Source: Halobacterium noricense
GTDB taxonomy: Archaea > Halobacteriota > Halobacteria > Halobacteriales > Halobacteriaceae
NCBI RefSeq assembly: GCF_021233435.1
Contig: NZ_CP089468.1
Location: forward strand, 1,612,001 to 1,676,000
DNA: 64,000 bases
Direction: 5' to 3'
Notes under the pieces: model-generated
The model's database searches: none
Told to the model about the DNA's origin: nothing
What the model saw: only the letters and a program-made list of their open reading frames with translations
Shown here: positions 51,717-60,805 of the stretch, piece by piece
How the letters are laid out: each line of letters starts with the position of its first letter
Position numbering within the stretch: position 1 is the stretch's first letter
Program-made: the position numbers and the translations under genes

Positions 51717-51739
51717 GATTTCTATGCTAATGTAACACT

Positions 51740-52819
51740 ATGGCAACGCAAGAGCCAGAGGACCTCCTAGAGATGAGTGCGGACACGAGGGGGCTTCTCG
51801 ACGAACACGACCTCGTCCCGTTGTGGGAGGTCGAGAACGACATGGGCGACCTCCTCGACGACATCGGGGCGAACATCTGGAAGTGGGACGACATCCAGGC
51901 CGCCATCGACGGCATCGAGGAAGACGTGCCTATCGAGGACCTGCCGCCGGGCTTCCAGCGCCGGGTCGCCGTCCCCATCAACGCGCCCCACGCGATTTCG
52001 AACACCATCTACGTGGGCGTCCAGACGGTGTCCCCCGGTGAGACTGCGCCCGCGCACCGCCACGCGTCGAGCGCGCTCCGGTTCACCATCGACGGCCACG
52101 AGGACATGAAGACGGTCGTCGCGGGCGAGGAGTTCCCGATGCACGACCACGACCTCATCACCACCCCGCAGTGGGAGTGGCACGACCACGTCAACGACTC
52201 CGACGAGACGGCGGCGTGGCTGGACATCCTCGACCTGCCGCTGTTCCTGGACACGCTGAACAACTCCCACGTCTTCGAGAACCACGAACTCGAACGCCAG
52301 CCGGTGACGAAGACGCAGGGCTACTGGGACTCCCAGTACGGCCGCGGCCGCCCGACCAACGAGGACGACGACGGTTCCATCCCCGGCCCCTTCGAGGGCA
52401 ACCGAGAGGCGACGCCCCCGTACCGGTTCGGCTGGGACGAGATGCTGGAGACGCTGCGCCAGCACGCGGACAACGACGACCCGGACCCGTACGACGGCCA
52501 CAGTCTCGCGTACGTCAACCCGGCGACGGGTGAGCCACCGGCGACGCCGACGATGTCGTTCCGCGCGCAACTCCTCCAGGAGGCCACCGACCGCCACTTC
52601 CACAACTCCACGGAGGTGTACTTCGTCATCGAGGGCGAAGGCGTCACCCACGTCGGCGACGAGGCCCTGGAGTGGGGCGAGAAGGACATCTTCGTCGTGC
52701 CGCCGGACGAGATTCACCACCACGAACCGGACAGCGAGGAAGCCATCCTGCTCGGCATCACCGACGAGCCGGTGCTGCGCGCGCTCAACTTCTACGCCGA
52801 AGCCGAGCCGTCCTCGTAA
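51740..52819 (+). CDS. Gentisate 1,2-dioxygenase (bicupin)
   Basis: A 359-residue ring-cleavage dioxygenase converting gentisate and O2 to maleylpyruvate with Fe(II). The N-terminal cupin has the iron-binding HxH in APAHRHASSALRFTIDG and the following LITTPQWEWHDHVN; the second cupin lies around RHFHNSTEVYFVIEGEG and PDEIHHHEPDSEEAI. Length matches the family. The downstream FAH-family gene at 58438 would complete the pathway. Maleylpyruvate isomerase is not in the window. Confidence 0.93.
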   Translation: MATQEPEDLLEMSADTRGLLDEHDLVPLWEVENDMGDLLDDIGANIWKWDDIQAAIDGIEEDVPIEDLPPGFQRRVAVPINAPHAISNTIYVGVQTVSPGETAPAHRHASSALRFTIDGHEDMKTVVAGEEFPMHDHDLITTPQWEWHDHVNDSDETAAWLDILDLPLFLDTLNNSHVFENHELERQPVTKTQGYWDSQYGRGRPTNEDDDGSIPGPFEGNREATPPYRFGWDEMLETLRQHADNDDPDPYDGHSLAYVNPATGEPPATPTMSFRAQLLQEATDRHFHNSTEVYFVIEGEGVTHVGDEALEWGEKDIFVVPPDEIHHHEPDSEEAILLGITDEPVLRALNFYAEAEPSS

Positions 52820-52953
52820 CCCGCATCTCGACTCGCGTTCGTTTTCTTTCACTCGCTGGGAGGAGGAAGGAGCCGTGAGCCTGTCCAGTAGTGTCAGTAT
52901 TTGTAGAGTTACCGCATGTTTTATGATGTGAGTGATGTAGGTGTGGGTATAGC

Positions 52954-54207
52954 ATGGTGGACAGTGACAGGTCCCAGAGCAGGCGTACGTATCTCAAAAC
53001 ACTCGGCGCAGCCGGCACCGTCGGCATGTCCGGACTCGCTGGCTGTACCCTCCTCGGCGGCAGTGGTGGAGGCGGCGAGACCGTCACGATAGCAGCAACG
53101 ATCCCCGAATCCGGCCAGTTCTCCTCGCTGGGCGCGGCGGTCAAGCGCGGGTACGAACTCGGCGTCGCCATGATGGACGAAGCGCTCGACCAAGACGTCG
53201 AGCTCATCATGCAGGACGACGAGAGCGACCCCGAAGTCGTCCGGCAGAGCCTCACCCAGATTACGAGCAACAACGAAGTCGACATGATCTGGGGGAGCTT
53301 CTCCAGCCTCCTCGTGACTGCCGGCTCCGCGTTCGCGGAGGGACAAGGAATCCCGTTCATCGGCGCGTTCTTCGCCTACGAGGCCCCGCACCGCAACGAA
53401 GGATACGAGTGGACGTACTCGCCGTTCCCGAAGTCCCGCGACGTCGCGCGCTCGACGGCGGGCCTGCTCGACCTCATCCCCGAGAGCGAGCGCCCGAGCA
53501 ACGTCGGCCTCTGGGAGCCCAACAGCGGCTGGGGCGAAGAGCAGGCCGACTACTGGGAGCAGACGCTCACGGACGCCGGTTACGACGTCGTGCTCCGGGA
53601 GACGTTCTCGCTGGGCAACCAGGACTTCGCGACGCTCATCTCCCAGTCCGAGAGCGCGAACGTCGAGGCGCTGCTGTCGACGCCGACGCCGCCCGGCGGC
53701 ATCACCGCCGTCAACCAGATGCAGGAGAACAACTGGTCGCCGGACGTGCTGAAGTTCGTCCGCGCCGCGGACCCGACGGCGTGGTGGTCCGCACTCGGCG
53801 AGTCGGGCGCGTACGCCTGCATGTGCCCCGGCTGGGTGCCCGGCCTCACCGGCGGCGGCAACGAGGCGATGTGGTCGGCCTACGAGGAGGAGTACGGGCT
53901 CGACGACGGCGAACTCATCCGGACGCCCGTCGGCGGCGCGTACAACGTCGCCCAGACCGCGCTCCAGGCAATCGAGGGCTCGAGTTCCACGGACCCGGGC
54001 GCGCTCCAGGAGACGCTGCGCTCCGCGGAGTTCGAGACGGTCATCGGCTCGTTCGGCTTCGAGAACAACGGCCTGCCCTCCGAAGGCGACCTCACGGCAC
54101 CGACCGGTCAGTGGTGGGAAGGCAACCAGCACACGGTCTACCCCGATGCGGACGGCCGCGGGGCCATCGACTTCCAGTACCCGATTCCGCCGTGGAGCGA
54201 ACGGTAA
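52954..54207 (+). CDS. Branched-chain-type ABC substrate-binding lipoprotein (second copy)
   Basis: A 417-residue paralogue of the binding protein at 35400. RRTYLKTLG is a twin-arginine signal and GLAGC a lipobox. The shared core includes MIWGSFSSLLVTAGSAFAEG and TLISQSESANVEALL. It is followed directly (39 bases) by LivH and LivM, so it is the dedicated binding protein of this transporter. The cargo may be an aromatic or organic acid, given gentisate dioxygenase upstream; amino acids remain possible. Confidence 0.92.
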   Translation: MVDSDRSQSRRTYLKTLGAAGTVGMSGLAGCTLLGGSGGGGETVTIAATIPESGQFSSLGAAVKRGYELGVAMMDEALDQDVELIMQDDESDPEVVRQSLTQITSNNEVDMIWGSFSSLLVTAGSAFAEGQGIPFIGAFFAYEAPHRNEGYEWTYSPFPKSRDVARSTAGLLDLIPESERPSNVGLWEPNSGWGEEQADYWEQTLTDAGYDVVLRETFSLGNQDFATLISQSESANVEALLSTPTPPGGITAVNQMQENNWSPDVLKFVRAADPTAWWSALGESGAYACMCPGWVPGLTGGGNEAMWSAYEEEYGLDDGELIRTPVGGAYNVAQTALQAIEGSSSTDPGALQETLRSAEFETVIGSFGFENNGLPSEGDLTAPTGQWWEGNQHTVYPDADGRGAIDFQYPIPPWSER

Positions 54208-54246
54208 TCTCTTAGCCCCCCACTCTCTCGGTACACATATCCACAC

Positions 54247-55128
54247 ATGGTAGCAACCGACCTACTCGTTCAGTCGCTGCTCAACGGCCTCCTCCTCGGC
54301 GGGATTTACGCCGTCGCCGCGCTCGGGCTCTCGCTCGTGTTCGGCATCATGGACATCGTCAATCTCGCCCACGGCCACATGCTGATGGTCGGCGCGTACG
54401 TCGCCATCGTCCTGTTCACGGCGCTCGGCCTCACGCCCATCGTCGGGATGGTCGTCGCGTTCGCCGTGCTGTTCGTGCTCGGCATGGCGCTCCAGCGATT
54501 CGTCCTCGAACCCGTCGTCGGCGAAGGCATGGAACAACCGATTATCGTCCTATTCGGGCTGGCACTGATGCTCCAGAGCATCGGCCGTATCGTCGTCGGG
54601 AGCGACGCACAGGCGACGGACATCGGCATCCCCGGCGAAGCCATCACCATCGGCGCGGCGACGCTGTCGTTCCCCCGCGTCGTGACGTTCGTGCTCTCTA
54701 TCGTCCTCATCCTCGGAACGTGGGCGTTCCTGAAGTACACGACCACCGGACTGGCGATCCGCGCGACCGCCCAGAACAGCTCCGCTGCCCAGTACATGGG
54801 CATCGACACGGACAACATCTACGTGCTCACGCTCGGCATCGGCACCGGGCTCGCCGGCGCGGCGGGCGCGCTCCTCTCGATGCTGTTCCCGATTACGCCG
54901 TTCGTCGGCTGGTCGTACCTCCTGAAGGCGTTCGCCGTGGTCGTCCTCGGCGGCGTCGGCAGCGTCGCCGGCACGCTCGTCGGCGGGCTCATCCTCGGCG
55001 TCTCCGAGAACGTCGGCGTGCTCTACCTCGGCGGCGGCTTCCGGGACATCATCAGCTTCAGTATCTTCGTGCTGGTGTTGCTCGTGCGGCCACACGGCCT
55101 GTTCGGCAGCTCCGGGGGTGGTGAGTGA
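54247..55128 (+). CDS. livH: ABC permease LivH
   Basis: A 293-residue permease with about eight helices and the LivH hallmarks LLNGLLLGGIYAVAALGLSL, FGIMDIVNLAHGHMLMVGAY and VVVLGGVGSVAGTLVGGLIL. It forms a heterodimer with LivM, whose start overlaps its stop by one base (TGATG). Together with LivF and LivG it makes the branched-chain-type importer. Confidence 0.93.
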   Translation: MVATDLLVQSLLNGLLLGGIYAVAALGLSLVFGIMDIVNLAHGHMLMVGAYVAIVLFTALGLTPIVGMVVAFAVLFVLGMALQRFVLEPVVGEGMEQPIIVLFGLALMLQSIGRIVVGSDAQATDIGIPGEAITIGAATLSFPRVVTFVLSIVLILGTWAFLKYTTTGLAIRATAQNSSAAQYMGIDTDNIYVLTLGIGTGLAGAAGALLSMLFPITPFVGWSYLLKAFAVVVLGGVGSVAGTLVGGLILGVSENVGVLYLGGGFRDIISFSIFVLVLLVRPHGLFGSSGGGE

Positions 55129-56144
55129 TGGTGTCACTCACTGAGCCTTTCGAGGGCCTGTTCGGGAACCGCCGCCGCCTCGCCGTCGCCATTATCGGCT
55201 TGCTCGCACTCGCCGTCATCCCGTTCTCGACGACGGCGTACGTCACCGACCTCGTGTTCACCGGGCTCGTCTTCGTCGTGTTGGGCGTGTCGTGGAACCT
55301 CGTCGCCGGCTACGCCGGCCAGGTCTCGCTCGGTCACCACGCGTTCTTCGGGCTCGGCGCGTTCGTCTCCGCGTGGTTGACCACGCCGGCGCGAGCAGGG
55401 CTCCCGGAAGCAATCCAGTCGCCGGCGCTGGTCGCCGTCGCCGGCGGGACGCTCGCCGCAGGCCTGCTCGCGCTCGTACTCGGGCCGATTCTGTTCCGCC
55501 TGACCGGCCACTACTTCGCCATCGGGACGCTCGCGGTCGCGGCAATCATCCAGCTCGTGTTGCTCGACCAGCGCCGGTTCTCCGGCGGGTCGACGGGCTA
55601 CTACGTCCAGAACAACCTCAGCGAGCCGACAGTGTTCCTGCTGATGCTGGCCGCGACTGTCGGCGTCGTTCTCGTCACGTACGCTATCGTGAACAGCCGC
55701 TCCGGGCTGGGCATGCGTGCCATCCACGACGACGAGGACGCGGCTAGCAGCCTCGGCGTCAACCCGCTGCGGTACAAGCTGCTCGCGTTCGCTGTCGCCT
55801 CCGCGATGGCAGGGCTGGCTGGCGGGTTCTACGCGCAGTTCTCGCTGTACGTCAACCCCGACTCGACGCTCGGCGTCACGTGGATGGTGGACACGCTCGT
55901 CGTGGTCGTCCTCGGCGGCATGGGGACGATGGCCGGACCGCTGCTCGGCGCGGGCCTGTTCCTGACGCTGGACACGGTCCTGCGCGAGACGGCCGGCGAG
56001 TTCGCCACCACCATCGAGGGCGCGCTCATCATCATCTTCGTCATCTTCGTGCCGGGCGGCCTCTACAAGCTCATCACGAACCGCTCGGGCGGCGACGAAT
56101 CCCGGGAGACTGAGGGAGAAGCCGCAGCCGAACGAGCCGAGTAA
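55128..56144 (+). CDS. livM: ABC permease LivM
   Basis: A 338-residue permease: NLVAGYAGQVSLGHHAFFGL, a lateral helix region, and VVVLGGMGTMAGPLLGAGLF. Start is the ATG at 55128, overlapping LivH; a GTG one codon earlier is in frame. C-terminus is charged and cytoplasmic. Convergent with LivF 75 bases away. Confidence 0.93.
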   Translation: MVSLTEPFEGLFGNRRRLAVAIIGLLALAVIPFSTTAYVTDLVFTGLVFVVLGVSWNLVAGYAGQVSLGHHAFFGLGAFVSAWLTTPARAGLPEAIQSPALVAVAGGTLAAGLLALVLGPILFRLTGHYFAIGTLAVAAIIQLVLLDQRRFSGGSTGYYVQNNLSEPTVFLLMLAATVGVVLVTYAIVNSRSGLGMRAIHDDEDAASSLGVNPLRYKLLAFAVASAMAGLAGGFYAQFSLYVNPDSTLGVTWMVDTLVVVVLGGMGTMAGPLLGAGLFLTLDTVLRETAGEFATTIEGALIIIFVIFVPGGLYKLITNRSGGDESRETEGEAAAERAE

Positions 56145-56219
56145 CGTCGGCGAACCGCTTCGGTGCCGACTTTTCTGTCGACACTTCGGCTTCCGGAGAA
56201 GTGAGTCGTCAGTCCGCGT

Positions 56220-56924
56220 TTAGCCGCCGAGGTACGACGCCGCGACGCGGTCGTCGGTCGCGAGCTCTTCGGCGTCGCCCGAGAGCGTCATCCGGCCGGA
56301 TTCGAGAACGTAGCCGCGGTCGGCGATGCGGAGCGCGTTGTTGACGTCCTGCTCGACGAGCAACACCGTCGTCCCTTCCTCGTTGATGCGTTCGATGGCG
56401 TCGAAGACGTCCTCGACGAGCACGGGCGCGAGCCCGAGACTGGCCTCGTCGAGCAGGATGAGGTCCGGGTCGCTCATCAGCCCGCGGCCGATGGCGAGCA
56501 TCTGCTGTTCGCCGCCGGAGAGCGTCCCCGCCTTCTGGCCTTTCCGCTCCTCGAGGCGCGGGAAGATTTCGTACACGCGTTCGAGGTGCTCGCTCATGCC
56601 GTCGCGGTTCGTGTACGCGCCCAGCCGGAGATTCTCGCGGACGGTGCTGTCCGAGAAGATTTCCCGGCCTTCGGGGATGTGCGTGACGCCCTCGGGGACG
56701 ACCTCGTCCTGCTGGAGGTGGCCGACGGACTCGCCCTGAAACGTTATTTCGCCGTCGCTGGGGGTGAGCGGGCCACAGATTGTCTTCAGCACGGTCGTCT
56801 TCCCGGCTCCGTTCGCGCCCAGCAGCGCGACGGTTTCGCCTTCCGTCACCGAGAAGCTGACGTCCCAGACGACCTGCACGTCACCGTACGCGACGTCGAT
56901 ACCGTCTACTTCGAGCAGGGTCAT
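56220..56924 (-). CDS. livF: ABC transporter ATPase LivF
   Basis: A 234-residue ATPase of the LivF branch: Walker A LLGANGAGKTTVLKTICGPL, signature LSGGEQQMLAIGRGLMSDP, Walker B LILLDEASLGLAPVLVEDV. Opposite strand to LivH/LivM, so expressed from its own promoter; LivG is 8 kb away. The ATG at 56924 fits the family start MTLLEVDG. Confidence 0.93.
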   Translation of the reverse strand: MTLLEVDGIDVAYGDVQVVWDVSFSVTEGETVALLGANGAGKTTVLKTICGPLTPSDGEITFQGESVGHLQQDEVVPEGVTHIPEGREIFSDSTVRENLRLGAYTNRDGMSEHLERVYEIFPRLEERKGQKAGTLSGGEQQMLAIGRGLMSDPDLILLDEASLGLAPVLVEDVFDAIERINEEGTTVLLVEQDVNNALRIADRGYVLESGRMTLSGDAEELATDDRVAASYLGG

Positions 56925-56999
56925 TGCGCCACCGTACACAGGTCCTCCATAAAAGAGTATCTCCGTCCGCAAACGACAGCGGCCCACCGTCGGTGAGGG

Positions 57000-58385
57000 C
57001 TACCGGAGGACGTGTGCGTCGTCGTAATGCGTTCGGAACGCGAACCAGAGGCCGTGGCGGCCGGGAATCCGTTCGCGCGTCGCTCCGTCGGCGCGGAGTT
57101 CGTTGCGCGTGACCGTCCACGCTGTGCCGTCGGCGTCGACGAGCACACCCTCGTCGCGTTCGACCGGCGTCGGCGGTGCCTCGTAGACGGCGACGTCGCC
57201 GGTCGCGTCCCGAATGACGACGACCTCGCGGCCGTCGACCGTACTGACGAGCGGGTCGTCGAACTCGTCGACGGGAATTACCCAGACTTCGCTGGCGTCC
57301 TCGGAGACGAGGCCGTAGACGTCGGCCTTCTCCGGGAGTTCGCCGTCGACTTGCTGGACGCCGGGCTGAACGACGTCCTCGTTGTTCCAGTAATGTCGGA
57401 AGAACCCGATGTGGTCGTCGTAGTGGCTGTAGTCGTAGTCGTAGCCGGTGTCAGGGTCGAGCACGCGCGTCTCGGGGTACTCGGCGCGCCACTCGCCGTA
57501 CGTCGTCTGCGTGACGGCGAACTGGTCGAGCGCGAGGTCCGGGTGCTCTTCGAGGTACTGTCCCGCGGTCGGCACGCCAGCGTGCTGGTCCCACAGCGTC
57601 TCGGTCTCCTCGTCGTACATCACCTTGTTCCCGGATGCGAGCATCCCCGTACTCCCGAACGTGAGCACGTCGTGGTCGCCGACGTCGACTCTCCGGTCAT
57701 ACAGAATCGGCGCGTTGCACAGCGTGCAGTACGTCAGGCTCACGGGAGTGCCGTCGAGGGTGACGTTCAGCAGTTCGTGCGGGAACAGCACCTCTCGCGG
57801 GACGGCGTACTGCGTGCCCTCGATTTCGAAGCCGAAGACGGTGTCCTCGTCGTCGAGGTAGCTGCCCTCGGCAGCGGGCAGGAAGTCGGGGGCGTTCAGC
57901 GCCGCGAGGAACGAGCGGTCGCAGTTCCCCCAGCGAATCGCCTGGAGGTCGAAGTTCCGTGGTTCGGCGTCGAGCAGGCCGCCAACGGGCGGCAGGTAGG
58001 ACTTGTAGAGGCGGAGCTTCCACTCGTCGAAGCCCGCCAGGGGCTCGATGTCCTGCTGTGAGTACCACGACTCCCACTCGACCCACGCGTGGTCGGAGTC
58101 GAAACTCGGCTCCGCGAGGTCGGCGAGCGCATCACGGACGCCCGACCACCGGACGTCGGGGAGGTCGAGGTAGCGCGGCGGGTCGCGGCTCCGGAGGACT
58201 TCCGGGAAGCCGAACTGCGCCCAGTCGTTGCCGATAGCGTCGATGACGAGCACTTCCAGCAGATGCGGGACGACGCGCTCGTCGCCGTGCTCGGCGAGCG
58301 CGTCGACGGCGTCGGCGTGTGCGTCTGCGTCGCGGACGAGCAACTGCTCGACGTACTCCTGCAGGTCTGGCGGATCGGTCGACAT
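57000..58385 (-). CDS. DUF3179-domain protein
   Basis: A 461-residue protein. The first 150 residues are an alpha-helical, HEAT-like segment (LQEYVEQLLVRDADAHADAV, DERVVPHLLEVLVIDAIGND). The rest is the DUF3179 domain, with YAVPREVLFPHELLNVTLDG, VSLTYCTLCNAPILYDRRV and the VLTFGSTGMLASGNKVMYDE block containing paired cysteines. Function is unknown. No signal peptide is visible although bacterial homologues are exported. The ATG at 58385 is preferred. Same strand as LivF and the FAH gene. Confidence 0.8.
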   Translation of the reverse strand: MSTDPPDLQEYVEQLLVRDADAHADAVDALAEHGDERVVPHLLEVLVIDAIGNDWAQFGFPEVLRSRDPPRYLDLPDVRWSGVRDALADLAEPSFDSDHAWVEWESWYSQQDIEPLAGFDEWKLRLYKSYLPPVGGLLDAEPRNFDLQAIRWGNCDRSFLAALNAPDFLPAAEGSYLDDEDTVFGFEIEGTQYAVPREVLFPHELLNVTLDGTPVSLTYCTLCNAPILYDRRVDVGDHDVLTFGSTGMLASGNKVMYDEETETLWDQHAGVPTAGQYLEEHPDLALDQFAVTQTTYGEWRAEYPETRVLDPDTGYDYDYSHYDDHIGFFRHYWNNEDVVQPGVQQVDGELPEKADVYGLVSEDASEVWVIPVDEFDDPLVSTVDGREVVVIRDATGDVAVYEAPPTPVERDEGVLVDADGTAWTVTRNELRADGATRERIPGRHGLWFAFRTHYDDAHVLR

Positions 58386-58437
58386 ACTCCGGATTGTGCG
58401 AGCGACCGGCAAAAATGTGCGTGTCGGGGAACTGCGA

Positions 58438-59313
58438 CTACTCCTGGCCGCCCTTCGTCACGTGAACGTCCTCGAAGCGCACGTCGCGCTCGGTGACGTC
58501 GACGAGCATCCGGCCGACGTCCTCGATTTCGGCGTCGATGGTGTCGCCGTCGGAGAGTTCGCTGACGCCCTCGGGGGTGCCCGTGGTGATGACGTCGCCG
58601 GCTTCGATGGTCGCGCCCAGCGAGGCGTACTCGACGATGTCCGCGCACGTGTACACCATGTCACCGGTGTTCTCGTACTGCTCGCGGTCGCCGTTCAGTT
58701 CGAGCTCCATCTGGAGGTCCTGCGGGTCCTCGATTTCGTCGGCCGTGACGACCGCCGGGCCGATGACCGTGAACGTGTCGTAGGATTTCCGATTCGAGCG
58801 GTCCTGGTCGCCGCGCACGGAGATGTCCAGCAGAATCGTGTACCCGAAGATGTGGTCCCAGGCGTCCTCGGCGTCGACGTCTTTGACGTCCTCGCCCATG
58901 ACGAACGCGAGCTCGATTTCGTGGTCGACGCGGCGGTCCGAGAACGGCAGTTCGACGCCGTGGTCGGAGCCGACGACGCTGGAGGGCGCTTTCAGGAAGT
59001 AGCCCTTGTCCTCGATGCTGAACCACTCCTCGGTGGTGATGTCGCGGTCGGCCAGCGCCTCCTCGATGTGGTTCTCGTAGTTCAGCGGCGCTGCGATGAC
59101 CTTCCCGGGGCGCTCGACGGGGGAGCCGAGTTCGACCTCGTCGCGGTCGTAGTCCGGTTCCGCGTCGGCGTACTCGCTGGCGTCGTAGTCGCCGTTGATG
59201 TACTCGACGAGCGGGTCGGCGGCGTCGATGCCGAGGCGGTCGGTGAGGTCGACGACGCCGTCGTCGTCGGTGAGCAAGCCCAGTCGGTCCTCGTTGAAGC
59301 GAACGAATCGCAT
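58438..59313 (-). CDS. FAH-family hydrolase (fumarylpyruvate hydrolase candidate)
   Basis: A 291-residue fumarylacetoacetate-hydrolase-fold enzyme. The metal-binding acids are in HEIELAFVMGEDVKDVDAED and the catalytic region in NHIEEALADRD (preceded by PLNYE), with the loop FLKAPSSVVGSDHGVELPFS. The family includes fumarylpyruvate hydrolase, the last enzyme of the gentisate route, and other C-C-bond hydrolases/decarboxylases. Linkage with gentisate dioxygenase supports the former. The ATG at 59313 gives the expected start MRFVRFNEDRLG. Confidence 0.85.
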   Translation of the reverse strand: MRFVRFNEDRLGLLTDDDGVVDLTDRLGIDAADPLVEYINGDYDASEYADAEPDYDRDEVELGSPVERPGKVIAAPLNYENHIEEALADRDITTEEWFSIEDKGYFLKAPSSVVGSDHGVELPFSDRRVDHEIELAFVMGEDVKDVDAEDAWDHIFGYTILLDISVRGDQDRSNRKSYDTFTVIGPAVVTADEIEDPQDLQMELELNGDREQYENTGDMVYTCADIVEYASLGATIEAGDVITTGTPEGVSELSDGDTIDAEIEDVGRMLVDVTERDVRFEDVHVTKGGQE

Positions 59314-59449
59314 GTGTCGTCGTGGGGCGAGCATCCTCATAAAACATCGCGTTCGCCCACAGACTAGCCGGGGTCCCCGACACCGCCAGTTTCGCTTTCG
59401 ATAATCGCGGTGAACGCTTATTACGCATAATCACAGAGTAAAGACCATC

Positions 59450-60805
59450 ATGGCCTCACGACACCGCGAGCACGACACTACGGCCGCCTCGCTGTACGAC
59501 CCGCCGAACGACGCCAGCGAGGTCGAGCGACTGCGCCACGAGCGGAACTTCTGGAAACACCTCTTCGAGGACCTCACCGAGCGGTTCCCCGAGCCCGCGC
59601 TGGTGGTCGACGACGACGGCCGGGTCGCCCACTGGAACCGCGAGCAGGAGGACATCCAGAACACGCCCGCCGAGGACGTGCTCGGGGAGGTCGCCCACGA
59701 CGTCATCGGCACCGACGACGTCACCGACACGCTCGCCGAGGAGGTCGTCCGCACCGAGGAAACCGTCAACGAGGACCGGGTGCGCTCGGGCACGAACGAG
59801 GACGGCAGCGAGTGGCACGTCAGCGCCGCAGCGCTGCCGCTGTACGACCCCGACGGCGACGTTGTCGGCTCGTTCGAGATGGTGTCGCGGGTGACCGACC
59901 TCGTGGAGCAGCGCCACGCCGTCGAGGACGCCCAGGAGCAGATTACCTCGGAGGTCGATTCGACCGTCGAGGAGCTGCTGGAGTCCTCGGAGACGGTCGC
60001 GGAGAACAGCCAGTTCATCGAGGCAACCGCCCGCGAGCAGGTGGAGTCGCTGGCGGAGGTGCGCAACGAGGTGGAGTCGCTGTCCGCGACCGTCGAGGAA
60101 ATCGCCTCCCAGACCGACGAGGTCGACAGTCGCGCACGGAACGTCGCGGAGAACGCGGCGGCGTCCGTGGACGCGACCGACGAGGCGCAAGCGCTCTTGG
60201 ACGACGTCGAGAACGCCGCGACCGACCTCGACACGACCGCCGTCGAGTTGGACTCGCAGGTCGAGGAAATCGAGTCCGTCGTGGACGTCATCAGCGACAT
60301 CGTCTCCCAGATTAATCTGCTCGCGCTGAACGCGAACATCGAGGCCGCGCGCACGGCCGGGAACAACGACGGCTTCGCGGTCGTCGCGGACGAAATCAAG
60401 GAACTCGCCGACCAGTCGAAAGACGAAGTGGACGCCATCGAGTCCACCATCGAGCGGGTGACCGACATCGTCGACGAGACCACGGAGGGCGTCGAACGCA
60501 CGACCGACGGCATCGAACAGACCGTCGAGCGCGTGGAGACGATTCGGGAGCGCCAGAGCGAGATTCACGCCGCCGCCGAGGAGACCTCCACGGGGATGGC
60601 GGAGATCGCGGAGGCGACCGACGAGCAGGCGGTCAGCGCCGAGGAGGTCACGACGATGCTCAACGACGCGCTGGAGAGCCTCGAAGACGTGGTCGAAGAA
60701 ATCGGGGAGCTCGCCGACGAGAACGACGAACAGACCGAGCTGGCGCGCAGCGTCCGGGAGCGCGTCCACGACGTGGAAGCCGAACTCGAAGCCACCATCG
60801 ACTAG
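59450..60805 (+). CDS. Soluble PAS-containing methyl-accepting chemotaxis transducer
   Basis: A 451-residue cytoplasmic signal transducer. No membrane helix. A PAS domain (about 40-155) starts PEPALVVDDDGRVAHWN and ends VSRVTDLVEQRH. The remaining helical rod carries the signalling hairpin IVSQINLLALNANIEAARTA and GFAVVADEIKELADQS (about 285-325), which contacts CheA/CheW. The transducer may sense redox or a metabolite. Its TAG stop lies in the same CTAG as the stop of the SDR gene opposite. AT-rich TTATTACGCATAAT sits about 25 bases before the ATG. Confidence 0.92.
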   Translation: MASRHREHDTTAASLYDPPNDASEVERLRHERNFWKHLFEDLTERFPEPALVVDDDGRVAHWNREQEDIQNTPAEDVLGEVAHDVIGTDDVTDTLAEEVVRTEETVNEDRVRSGTNEDGSEWHVSAAALPLYDPDGDVVGSFEMVSRVTDLVEQRHAVEDAQEQITSEVDSTVEELLESSETVAENSQFIEATAREQVESLAEVRNEVESLSATVEEIASQTDEVDSRARNVAENAAASVDATDEAQALLDDVENAATDLDTTAVELDSQVEEIESVVDVISDIVSQINLLALNANIEAARTAGNNDGFAVVADEIKELADQSKDEVDAIESTIERVTDIVDETTEGVERTTDGIEQTVERVETIRERQSEIHAAAEETSTGMAEIAEATDEQAVSAEEVTTMLNDALESLEDVVEEIGELADENDEQTELARSVRERVHDVEAELEATID

